Below are positions 1 through 10,400 of a DNA stretch of 64,000 nucleotides, in pieces. Source of the stretch: Turritopsis dohrnii (lineage: Eukaryota; Cnidaria; Hydrozoa; Anthoathecata; Oceaniidae); the NCBI GenBank assembly GCA_027922465.2, contig BQMF02000270.1, positions 310,001-374,000 on the forward strand. Direction: 5' to 3'. Below the pieces are notes generated by a model, which ran no database searches, was not told where the DNA came from, and saw only the letters and a list, made by a program, of their open reading frames with translations. The position numbers were made by a program, and so were the translations under genes. Each line of letters begins with the position of its first letter. The stretch's first letter is position 1.

Positions 1-61
1 TGATTCTTCTTTGTTCATTATGATATCAGCACACAATGTACTTTTCCAATTGCAGGACAAA

Positions 62-145
62 ATTATCCGATCAAGTGGGACTCGAACCCACAATCTCTCG
101 CTTGCTGGGCGGTTGCTCTAATCACTAACCTACTGACCCCTTGTG
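62..145 (-). repeat. tRNA-derived SINE head or tRNA pseudogene
   Basis: On the minus strand there is a perfect Pol III B-box (GGTTCGAGTCC) inside a five-pair TpsiC-like stem-loop (GTGGG/CCCAC). An A-box-like stretch (TTAGTGATTAGAG) lies upstream at tRNA spacing. The anticodon-like loop reads CCAGCAA, which would be alanine AGC but lacks the invariant U33. The acceptor stem pairs only weakly and the 5' side appears to carry extra bases. This fits a tRNA-derived SINE or decayed tRNA better than a working tRNA. It lies in the BBS2 intron just before the first exon in the window. Confidence 0.5.
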
Positions 146-187
146 ATCACACTAGTTCGAAGTTCGTTTTTAATTCTCAATTTTCAG

Positions 188-3100
188 GTTGATGCTAGAA
201 GTGATCGTACTGGTGAAGTTGTGTTTAAGGAAAACCTGGGTTCAGCAATAGCTGGTGTTTTAGATGCAGATTATCGAATGGATGGTACTAGCCAACTGAT
301 TGTGTGTTCTATGGATGGAGAAAGTAACGGTTTTATTTTTTACAAATATGTTAAGTTTCAAATTGGTTTTGATTTTCTGTGACTCCGCTTCTTTGGATAC
401 ATTTTGTCATAGCATTTGTGCTTTTATTCTTAGTCAAAGGATTTGTGCCAGCTACCACAGAGACGAAGCAACCAGTTGTGGAGCTTACTTCACAGCAAAA
501 TCAACTGAGGGAGTTGGCTCAACGTAAACAAAACCTTCTGCTGGAAATTCATAATTACGAAGAAAATGCCAAGGTACAGCGGCATGTATTAAAAGCAACA
601 TTTTTGTTCTAATATCTTTTCTTTTGTCATTCACTATTTGCAATCTTTTGGTTTTTACAGTATAAACATTGATGATAACTGTACTTGTACACGGGACAAA
701 TAAAGCAAGTGAAAAAATGCAAATATCTAATTACCACACACTAACTGATATCACTGAAGATTTTTTCATCTCAATGAAAATGTTTTGAAAAATTTTTAAA
801 AGAATGAACCAAAACCCTCACTGACGCAAACCTTATTTCTTTGGTTTACACAGAGAAGGATTTATGGTCTATAAGTGATATGTTAAGGATCTGGTTATAG
901 AACTAACAAAACTAGATGTGACTGCACCAATAAAACAACAGATGCAAATATCTAATGAGAATGAGGAAGGAATAGTAAGAAAACAAGAGATTTTATTTAC
1001 TGATCAATTTTTATTTTTACTCCTAATAAAAGATTGATCTATTAGAAGATAACAATTGCAAACTGTTTAGATTATAAGTTTTATTAGCATGATCTAATCG
1101 AGTATTTCATGTGCTAGATCCTGTAATAAAGGAAGAAAAGTGAACTTGATCATTTCCAATAACTTATGAACAGGTGCTAAGATTTCTGCATCATCCATCT
1201 GCTGTTCCGTTATCTTAGCTTAAGAACCTCCCCCTTCCTGAAAAAGCTTTCACACAGCAACATGATGATAACATTTGTTTCCTCAGATAATTATTTAGTG
1301 TAATTAAATAATATGAAATTCCTATGTTAATTCTTAGAGTCTGCTAAATGACGTGCCCTACGTGCCCACGTGCCTTACGTGCCCTACGTGCCTTACGTGC
1401 CCTACGTACCTTACGTGCCCACGTTTCTTACGTGGCCTATTTGCCCTGCGTGCCCTAATGTCATTATTATGACGTCATAATGACATTGTTTTTTTAAATC
1501 AAGAAAGGCACTGCACAATGCTTTTAATATGCACCGTAAAAACTTTTAACTCGAATGTGTTTATTTTCACAATATATCATGTATACACTTAAGCATAAAA
1601 ATGTTATAAATTTAACAGTTTAAAGAACCCATTATTTGCGGACTAGTTCGTTTGTCATATAAACACCGCTTAATGTCTTTGAACAGAAGAAACTGAACTT
1701 GATAGTTCATACGTGCAAATAGCAACACAACATAAACAAAGGAGTTACCATCTAAATTAATAATGGGATGGTTTACTCAAAGAACTACGTATAAAAAAGA
1801 GCGGTAACAAAGTCGACCAACCTAAGAGTAACTATATAAAAGCTATTGTGATTGATACGTTAAATTGCATTCTTTTGCAATTCGTTCACAGTCCTCTACA
1901 GTAACATTTCCCAAAGATACGAAAGTACTTGGAATTGCAATGTTTGACCAGGAAGGAACGTTTTTGAAGCAGAATTCTTTAACACAGAAATAGAATTTCT
2001 GTTCAACAGAGCGGTTGCTTGCATAAGGAACGGTTAAGGCATCATCCACTACGAAACATTCTGTACCTTTTGATATAATCTTTTTACAGCGTGGTGATGC
2101 GCATTTGGCACTCCTTGCTTTTAGATGATATGCAAAGGTTTGTATTTGTCCAAACTTTTCATGTTCTTTAAAAATAGTTTGGAAATCCTTTCTTTGCGTT
2201 GTTGATGTTTTTGGTTGCATGAAATCTTTGATATTAGGTTGGTTTACGAATATAGTTCTCAGTTCGCTATCACTCAAGTAAACGTTCATCAGGGAGGGAA
2301 TCAAACTTTTGCCTTGCAAAACGACTACAATAATAAATAAGATATGTTTACAAAGAACCCTGCCGCAATGCTTTACGTAGTCAGAACATGTACATGATGG
2401 TGTGTTCGAAACATCTACTGTGAAGCTAGACTTCCCTTGTGCACTGTTACTCACAATGAATGTTTGTTTTAATGCGGACTTTTTTTTGATGTTTCTTATT
2501 TTCATTACTGTGGAATTATTTTCAGCAGCGTCCAGACGATTCTGAAACAACTTCTCAGGTTTTTTTTGCTTTTTTTGTTGGCGGATAACACCCAGAAGTG
2601 GTTGAAGAAAAATGAACAGCAACATTGTTTTCATTAGTTACGTGGGCACGTAAGGCACGTGGGCACGTAGGACACGTAAGGCACGTGGGCACGTAAGGCA
2701 CGTAGGGCACGTAAGGCACGTGGGCACGTAGGGCACGTCATTTAGCAGACTCTAATTCTTATGGGGTTGTGGTCCGGATAATCAATGAGTTTCTTTTAGT
2801 AATTATTATGGAAGACAAATATATGTTAATTTTTTACTAAAATTGTTCTGTGGTATGAAAACTGGCTATATAGAGAGCCTAGAGAAAAACCTGCATAAGA
2901 ATGACTGTGCTGGAGAACGAAATTAATGTTCTAATAATATTATGAAAGAATGACTTGAATGCTGTGTAAGGTTTTCGGACACAATGACTATCATTAGGTA
3001 TTTTTTCATAATTAATAAATAAGATTAGCACTTCACAATGCAGCAAAGAAAATATACAGGCGGCAAAAGGAGAGGGATCTGAGCTCAGTTTAACTCAAGA

Positions 3101-6100
3101 ATTTGTTTTTAAATTTGGTTAGTAAAAAAAGTCAAAAATACCCAGTCAGAGCGCAGTCAGTATTAATCCACTGATAGGCTTCATGATGTGCTATACTTGA
3201 AAGCATGTTACAGTCTTTTAACTGTGGTGTGAAAGTTAGCCAAACCATTCCCAATCTAATTTATTATTACTATCATACATACAATTTGGTATTTTCTTTT
3301 AATTATACTTAAAAATCATTGTTAATAATAGCTACACAGATAATTACTCAAGTTGTAGGTATTATAAAATGCCACACCGAAAAACTTCAAAAAAACCTTT
3401 AACAGATAAAATTGTAAGATTACTACTCACTCTTTCATTCAGGCTGGTGAACACTTGGCTGCAGGTCAGAGTCTTCCTTCGTCGATGGGTAGCATCCCTG
3501 CCAACACTCAACTGCAAACATCACTGCACGTTGTGAGTGGGAATGAGAGCAATCCTGCCTATGCTGAGCTGACAGTTCGCACAACTAATGATACTGTTGT
3601 AAAATGTGTCATGATTTTTGCGGAAGGTCTGTTTTACATGCGTTGTATGTTTTACATGTGTTATGTCATGAAAGAACTAAAATTAGACGAAACAGATAGA
3701 AAATGCCTATTTTTCGCTTCTTTTGTTTTTCAAGGAATATTTGATGGAGAGAGTTTCGTTGTACATCCTTTGCAGTCTGAGTTGAGTAGCACCGTTCAGA
3801 TACCCATCTATCCACCCAGAGATTTGCCTGTTGACTTACATATCAAAGCTTTTATTGGTTATAAAACTAGGTAAGAAAGAAGTCTTTAAAGACGAAACGG
3901 TTTTTTTTCCTAGTTCTTGTCGATAATCATTGGTTGATCATTTTCCATCTATTACATTTGGCAAATCATTTAGGTAAATCCGAATTTCCCAAAACAGCAA
4001 TTTTTTATTTTCCTTTTTTTAGCCAGCAATATCATGTTTTTGAACTGACTCGCCAGTTGCCTAGGTATGATTGAGTTTTACGATCATCTGTTGCAATGTC
4101 ATCGTTTGGTTATATAAATATTTTTGTAAGGAAGTATGATGTTTGAACTAATAGAAAACTAGAGTGACTGCTTGCTTTTTGTCTGAGATGGATAACCTAT
4201 AGTACTGCTACAATTTAAAAGGATCCTGTATATAGTAATCATTTTTTGAGGAGATGCTTTCTGTTCAGGTTTGCACTGTATGAAATATGTCCAGATGGCT
4301 ATGCACAACCAAAATCGTCCATTCAATTTGAAATAACAGAGAGAGTAAACAGGGTAAGAGTGAACATAGATAACTTTCGCAACTTTGTTTTTGTTGTGCT
4401 GTGAATGATTGAATAATATTTTGGTATGTCTTAACAGGTTGTTTTGTGGGTGAATCAAAATTTCCTTCTCACCAATGAAGTTAGTGCTAAATCTGGTGAG
4501 CTGGACATTAGGTTTTTATCTGCACGTACTCAGCTACCGTTGCATCTAACTATGACTTCTAGTGGCCAGGTACAGGTGTCTTTTCTTACTTGGAAATTTC
4601 ACTTTGATAATCGATTATTTTTCTGTAAGGTAAGATTTATTTGTTTCTTTATATTTAATGTTTTCATTGATGATTATTCCTTGTGAAGGTCACCATAAGA
4701 ACTGATGACATGGATCTTGCTGGTGACATCTTTCAGAATCTAGCATCATTTCTTGCAATTGAGGTGAGGGTTTTGGAGCAGTTTCTTTTGAGTTTTTGAA
4801 GGATTTGGTATATTTTCAGAAGGCCAACTGCAAATCAAAATAAAAAGAATTTTGTATCGCCAAAAAATACCTGTCCTCGGTAAAAGAAAGGGGTGAAAAA
4901 GAGAATGATTGAAAAACTTTCCTTCTGTATGTGATGATACTTAAAATGAATTTTCAAGCTTTGCTATTTAGTTTTGCTTGTGTTACCTGCTAGTTTTGCT
5001 TGGGTTACCTGCTAGTTTTGCTTGGGTTACCTGCTAGTGTTTTAATTTAGGAACTGCAATCAGTAGCTGATTTTCCTGAACATATGGAAGAATTGAAATC
5101 GATCTTAATCAAGGCATGCTCATTCTTTGTTAACTGATATTCCATTAAGTTTTTTCTTTCATGTTGCTTCCTGGAAGAAATGAAGTGAAATGCAAGAAAT
5201 ATATTCAATCCTAAAGTGTATTTTGATCTTTTTTACGTTATACAAGTATTGATTTTCACTTTGTTTGAAAAGCGTTTCTTGGTTATTACTCTTCCAGGTT
5301 GACGAATTGCATTCTGTTCGTGAGCGTCTCACAGCAGAAATGGCTGACCATTCAAACCTTATCCGTAGTTTGGTTGTTCGCTGTGAGGATTCAAGACTTA
5401 TTAGTGATATGTGGGTTTTTTCAAGGATACTATGTATTGATTTGAAATGACTTTTTGTTGAGTTTCTGTTCTCTTTTCTTCAGGAAGAACATGAAGAAAG
5501 GTTACATGGAGTTATATGACTTGAATAGAGACTTGGTAAATGGGTATAAGATACGTTGCACGAATCATGAAGAATTAATTAAGTGTTTAAAAGTTGTCAA
5601 TCAAACTATACAAAAAGCTGGTAACCTGAGAGGTAAATTACTATTTTTACGGATTCAGATGAGATCATCAAAACATGCCAGTGAGATGGGTTGGTCTGGA
5701 TTTCGACGTTGGGTTCGTAAGCTTTTTCTTTGAGAGTAATTGGTCAAGATGATATGTGATGACTTCATCATGACTATTGCAAAATTCAGATATTTAAATC
5801 ATGATCAGAAGGTTTGCCAGAATGTCGGACAATGATTGAATATTCTGGGGCGGTTTGGCCATGGATAGTTGTTTGTAATAGTTGTGAAGCATTGAAGTTG
5901 TTGTAAAGAAGACGACCTCATGTTCATGTTCATGTTCATGTTCTCATGTTCGTCATGAATCTTCTCACTACTGACTTGTTTGTAGAGGGTGTTATTGTTT
6001 GTAGAGGGTGTTATTGTTTGTAGAGGGCGTTATTGTTTGTAGAGGGTGTTATTGTTTGTAGAGGGCGTTATTGTTTGTAGATTACTGTCACTGAGAAATG

Positions 6101-6523
6101 AAACAGTTGAAGGAAAATTTTTTGTCGTCATCTACGTCACAACTCTCTCTACGTGACGTTTGCCAACACGCTTTGCACAAATCCTATGATCATCAAGAAA
6201 CAGGACTGGTTGAGGTGGCAAAGTTTCAATTAATGGAAAGATTTAATTGAACAATTGTTTGGGAGTTTGCGCTAGGGATAATCTGCTAAAAATCTGACGA
6301 ATGTTAAGGACACTGGTTGTGTAGTATGATGACCAACCCGAACCGAATAATGGTGTCGTGTTTAACTATGCAACGAGTTCTTGATGTGGAATTTTTTTTT
6401 TTTTTGTATTTTGTTTTAGTTGGGAAAGCGAAGACTCAAGTTATCGCTGCTTGTCGAAACGCCATCAAAACTAATGACGTCACAGCATTAATTAAAATAA
6501 TCAAGTATGGCACGTCTTCGTGA
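188..6523 (+). CDS. BBS2: BBS2, BBSome subunit 2 (C-terminal 452 residues, 12 exons)
   Basis: This is a subunit of the BBSome, the coat-like complex that moves membrane proteins into and out of cilia. Exons, all joining in phase: 188-323, 434-573, 3443-3626, 3735-3870, 4023-4064, 4269-4353, 4438-4569, 4689-4763, 5051-5113, 5298-5410, 5484-5632, 6420-6523 (stop TGA). They total 1,359 nt. The translation aligns in order with vertebrate BBS2 as I remember it: [83 protein letters not shown] and the C-terminal GTSS. The vertebrate protein is about 720 residues, so the start and most of the beta-propeller lie upstream of the window. What remains is the propeller tail, the coiled coil, the GAE-like and platform regions and the C-terminal helices. 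No frameshift or stop is seen, so the gene looks functional. Intron 2 (2.9 kb) carries a Mutator-like element. One intron starts with GC rather than GT. Confidence 0.95.
1457..1493. repeat. Palindrome centred on TGACGTCA
   Basis: Just inside the left terminal repeat, aatgtcat and atgacatt flank tatgacgtcata, a perfect 12-bp palindrome containing a CRE-type octamer. The left arm has three extra bases. It may be part of the element's cis-acting end or a transcription factor site; no function can be assigned. Confidence 0.5.
1843..2634 (-). CDS. SWIM-type zinc finger protein inside the MULE-like element
   Basis: A 263-residue ORF. Residues about 80-100 read [20 protein letters not shown], a C-x-C...C-x-H SWIM finger, a DNA or protein binding module common at the C-terminus of MULE transposases. 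The N-terminal half is rich in Lys and Gln. Residues about 175-230 contain a second Cys cluster (CASPRC, GTEC, FCVKEFC) that could be another zinc-binding module, loosely like a PARP-type finger. No DDE catalytic core is present, so this is not a complete transposase. The ATG lies 2-3 bp inside the right terminal repeat, so the 5' leader and probably the promoter must be in that repeat. The frame is undamaged. It could be an accessory protein, a captured host gene or the surviving C-terminus of a transposase. Confidence 0.75.
   Translation of the reverse strand: MKTMLLFIFLQPLLGVIRQQKKQKKPEKLFQNRLDAAENNSTVMKIRNIKKKSALKQTFIVSNSAQGKSSFTVDVSNTPSCTCSDYVKHCGRVLCKHILFIIVVVLQGKSLIPSLMNVYLSDSELRTIFVNQPNIKDFMQPKTSTTQRKDFQTIFKEHEKFGQIQTFAYHLKARSAKCASPRCKKIISKGTECFVVDDALTVPYASNRSVEQKFYFCVKEFCFKNVPSWSNIAIPSTFVSLGNVTVEDCERIAKECNLTYQSQ
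4969..5034 (+). repeat. 22-bp minisatellite, three copies, in a BBS2 intron
   Basis: Three head-to-tail copies of tagttttgcttgggttacct plus gc; the first differs by one base. It lies directly upstream of the acceptor of the exon that starts at 5051, in the polypyrimidine and branch-point neighbourhood. Confidence 0.85.
5978..6080 (+). repeat. 19-bp minisatellite in the last BBS2 intron
   Basis: Five head-to-tail copies of ttgtttgtagagggtgtta, some with c for t, plus a partial sixth. A short (tgttca)n run precedes it at about 5921-5945. No coding potential is apparent. Confidence 0.85.
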
Positions 6524-7253
6524 TTACTTCCACATCATGATGATGATGGTTGTGCGATGAAGAATTCATGGACGTGTTTGTGGAGACTGTTCCAACTTCA
6601 CTCAACTTTCAAAAGGGATTGGAAAAACTTCGTACTCAGACCCTTTTGGTAGCACAGAAAAATGAAAACTTTGATTTCAACACGTGTTTGCACAGTTCTG
6701 AAGTAGCTATCACGTGACTTCAGTAGTGTTTTGTCCGTTGCTAAGTAACCTGTCTACAAGACATCTCATCTCTCTATCCACAGATTTTTGCTTGAAATTG
6801 AAAAAAAAGTTTGGATTGTTTGATTGACAGTTCGTTCATTCGGTTCGACATCGGGATAGATACATACCGTTTTCCATTCCGATTCTATCGGGTTGCTGCA
6901 TATAGTTTTTATATTGTTTATTTATTCCTGAGCTTTATTGAATATTTGAATTTTTAAAAGAAAAATATGACGCTAACTTAAACCATCTTGAATTGTGACG
7001 TTGATCCCAGAATCCGTTGAAAGCACTGCAGAATCTTCAAATAAAAGGTTTTTCTAATCTACTGATCTCTGGTGTGTGTGTGTTTATGGATGCGATAAAA
7101 AGCGTGCGTGATGTGTCGTCGCGAGACGCGATATATGTTTTCGCTAAAGGGGAACACCGCAAATAAAGAAGTGACATAGATTTGTATTAGGTATGAAAGT
7201 ATAGCATTAACGCCCAGTGAATTTACAAAGCGTTGATAAGAGGCAGGAATGTT
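6524..7253. other. BBS2 3' flank, no gene seen
   Basis: This holds the BBS2 3' UTR and downstream sequence. The first canonical AATAAA I see is at about 7040-7045, 0.5 kb after the stop codon, so polyadenylation near there is plausible but unproven. There is a short (GT)n run at about 7072. The DIRS element begins at 7254. Confidence 0.4.
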
Positions 7254-7346
7254 AATTTTATTTCTATAAAATTTCCATACGATTTAATATTGGATAATCG
7301 AGCCCATTCCCTTACATAATGGCACCCCGAGCTACGCTCGATCTCT
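7254..7346 (+). repeat. DIRS left inverted terminal repeat
   Basis: 93 bp starting aattttatttctataaaatt and ending with gctacgctcgatctct. It is the perfect reverse complement of 11406-11498, and similar but not identical to the right end at 11831-11905. Confidence 0.9.
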
Positions 7347-7413
7347 TTTTCGACTTGTTCCCGCAAGAAGAAGTTCAAGAAGTTACCGATAATCTGAAAT
7401 TATCTTGCTAATC

Positions 7414-10400
7414 ATGGCTGATACGCCTGAAGATACAACTGCTGCAGGTAGTGAAACCTTAGAAGCAGCAAATAAACAAGTTTATAGTGCCGATGAGCAT
7501 GTTATAGGGGAGAAACGTCCCCGGGATGAAAGTGACGATGACGAAAATCAAGAATCAGTAGTAATGAACTTTAAACGTCCTCGCTTTGAAGTTTTTGGCG
7601 AAGACCAAATTAATGATTACGAATTACCGCTGGAGATGGCGGATTATTGCAATAAGTATATGGGGAAGTTTGTCCCTGAAAAGGACGTGAAAGAGTCTGT
7701 TTTGAAGGACAACCCAGTACCAATGAATTTATTAAAACCAAGAAAGTTGGATGATTTTTTCCATGATTCAATGGAGCAGAAACATCGAAAACCAGAACTT
7801 TTAATTGATGAGAGTTTACAAAAAATTGAGCAAAAAATAACTAACATTTATGGACCTCTGTGTCGAGCATGGTACGCTCTTGAAGCAACTTTAAATAGAC
7901 CGGAGGATAACATTTCTTTAGAACAACTGTCTAATTCTATTCAACAGACGGTGCTGATGGTAGGACAGGCGGTGAACTCCGTCACATATCATAGACGACT
8001 TAATGTTTTATCTACTATCCAAGACAAAAAGAAAGCTAAAACCACGTTGAGGGAGCAAAGTAACCTCTTCGAGGATGTAAAAGAATCGAAATTGTTTGGT
8101 GCTAAATTCCAACAAAACGTTGTCGACCTCGCAAAAGTTAAGAAGAAATCAAAGGAAGTGTTCGATAATATGGATAATAGGAAGCAACAACAATCCAGAT
8201 CAAGTGGAAATCGTGGAGACTACAACAGGCAGCCCTTTCGAAGGGGCCCTCCATCCAGTCAGGGAAGGAATGGAGGGCAGTCAAGACCACCATATAACAA
8301 CAGAAACAATTTCCCAAGGATTGGGGGTAAGAATAAATACTTTACCAGTCAGAAGGAAGGATTCCTTGGTCAACAATGCCTCGATGAGGGTGAACCGACT
8401 CTTCAATTTCTCAGTAAAGAGAGACAAAAATTTCCCAAACTTCAGGGCAGAAAAACTTCAAAATTTGAATGTAAACAAAAATTCCCCAGAGTTGATAATG
8501 CCCCAAAACCTTCAGCATGTGCATCCACTGGTCAGAAACCTGTTTCAACACTGCAAGATAGGGGATTACCCGATAGCAGGAAGGTTGAAATATTTCAGAG
8601 TAAATTGGGAAGTTCTTACAAACGACCAGGAAATATTAGACATTGTGACCGGGCTACAAATTCCCTTTATGGAGAAACCAAAACAAATGAAACCACCACA
8701 TCCTGCCAAAATGCAGAAGTCGGAGGAATCTCTTGTACAAGAGGAAATCGAGGCAATGTTGAGGAAGGGAGCCATCCGGAAGGCCTCTCCAGTTGTAGGG
8801 GAATTCCTCAGCAACATTTTTCTAGTGAAAAAGAAAGATGGCGGAAACCGACCGGTTATAAATTTGAAAAATCTAAATACATTCATACCCTTCCATCATT
8901 TCAAGATGGAGGGTATGCATTTGATAAAGGAAATGTTGCAGGAAGGGGATTTCCTCTGCAAAATCGACCTGAAGGATGCGTATTTTTGTGTTCCTCTCCA
9001 TCCCAGGTCTCAAAAATATGTAAGGTTTCGTTGGCAGGGCAATCTGTACGAGTTTCTATGCCTTTGCTTTGGTCTGGGACCAGCTCCTCGAATATTTACG
9101 AAGCTGTTAAAAATCCCAATTGCTATACTCAGAAGGATAAATATCCGAATAATAATTTATTTGGACGACATGTTGCTAATGAGTCAAGCAATGGAGGAAA
9201 TCTTAATGGCAAGGGACACATTGATTTTCTTATTACAACACCTGGGGTTTGTGATAAACATTCCCAAGTCAGTCATGGAACCGAGAAAGGAAATCGAGTT
9301 CCTGGGTATGATAATCAACTCCATGGACATGACAGTCACTCTCCCACAGGAAAAGCTTTTGAAAATACAGAATCGTTGTCAAACAGTGTTAAAGAACCCC
9401 ACAATAACCATTTGGGAGTTGAGCAGTCTAATAGGAAAATTAACAGCAACCTCCTTAGCAGTGGTAGCTGCGAATTTACAAATACGGTTTTTACAGCAAA
9501 CTCTAAATGCGGCTTTACAAACAGAGGGAAATTACAAGGCCCGGGTTACATTAAAGGAAAAAGCCCTCCAGGAATTGCGATGGTGGGTAAACAATTTGGA
9601 ACTGAATCAAGGCAGATCTCTTTTAAAACCCCAGAATCAAGTAATACTGGAATCAGATGCTTCAAAACAAGGGTGGGGAGCATTCTGCAGAGGAGTTTCA
9701 ATAGGAGGTCAGTGGTCCAGGGAGGAATCGCAATACCACATCAATATTTTGGAATTAAAAGCAATTTATCTGGCAACTCTAACTTACACAAAAATGTGGA
9801 AATTGCAACATATACACTTTCGGACAGACAACATGACCGCCCTTTCGTATCTAGTGAAAATGGGGGGAACCAAATGTGCAGTAATGATACAGTTAGCAAA
9901 AGATCTATGGTCACACCTTCTATCTCAGTACATCACAGCAACAGCAGAACACCTTCCGGGGGAATTAAATGTGAGAGCGGACTGGCAGTCGAGAAATTTT
10001 CAGGACTCCAGCGAATGGGGACTTGCACCTCAGATGTTCTCCGCAGTCTGCCAAAGATGGGGAAAACCGGATATAGACCTGTTTGCTTCACGCCTGTTTC
10101 ATCAGATACCCCAGTACATGTCATGGAAACCAGACCCTCTTGCTTTAGCAGTGGATGCACTTCAGCAGGATTGGAAAAATTTCTACCCATATGCATTTCC
10201 ACCGTTTTCAGTGATAGGCAGAGTGTTAATGAAAGTGAGACAAGATCAAGTTGTTATGATTTTGATCACACCTCTGTGGCCAACACAACCATGGTATGGG
10301 CAGCTTCTACGAATGGTAATGGCAGACCCTCTACTCTTGCCCCACAGGCTAGATCTTCTCAAAAATGCAATGGGGGAAGCACACCCTTTGTTGAGGAACA

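Larger units (their letters stand above)
1337..2752. mobile_element. Mutator-like (MULE) mini element with 9-bp target duplication
   Basis: The element starts gagtctgctaaatgacgtgc and ends with the inverted equivalent. It is flanked on both sides by taattctta (1328-1336 and 2753-2761), a perfect 9-bp target-site duplication. Both termini are long and built from iterated acgtgccct/acgtgcctt units, about 115 bp on each side. Nine-base duplications and long terminal repeats are typical of Mutator-like elements. The interior carries one minus-strand gene with a SWIM zinc finger, but no DDE transposase domain is visible. It sits in a BBS2 intron, in antisense orientation to BBS2 coding. Confidence 0.85.

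Noticed and set aside
5129..5134. GT donor for the BBS2 exon that starts at 5051
   Set aside because: It would insert five residues not seen in BBS2; the GC donor at 5114 keeps the conserved junction.
7405..7413. Non-ATG start (TTG) for the DIRS gag frame
   Set aside because: The ATG at 7414 is nine bases downstream and appropriate for a eukaryotic message.
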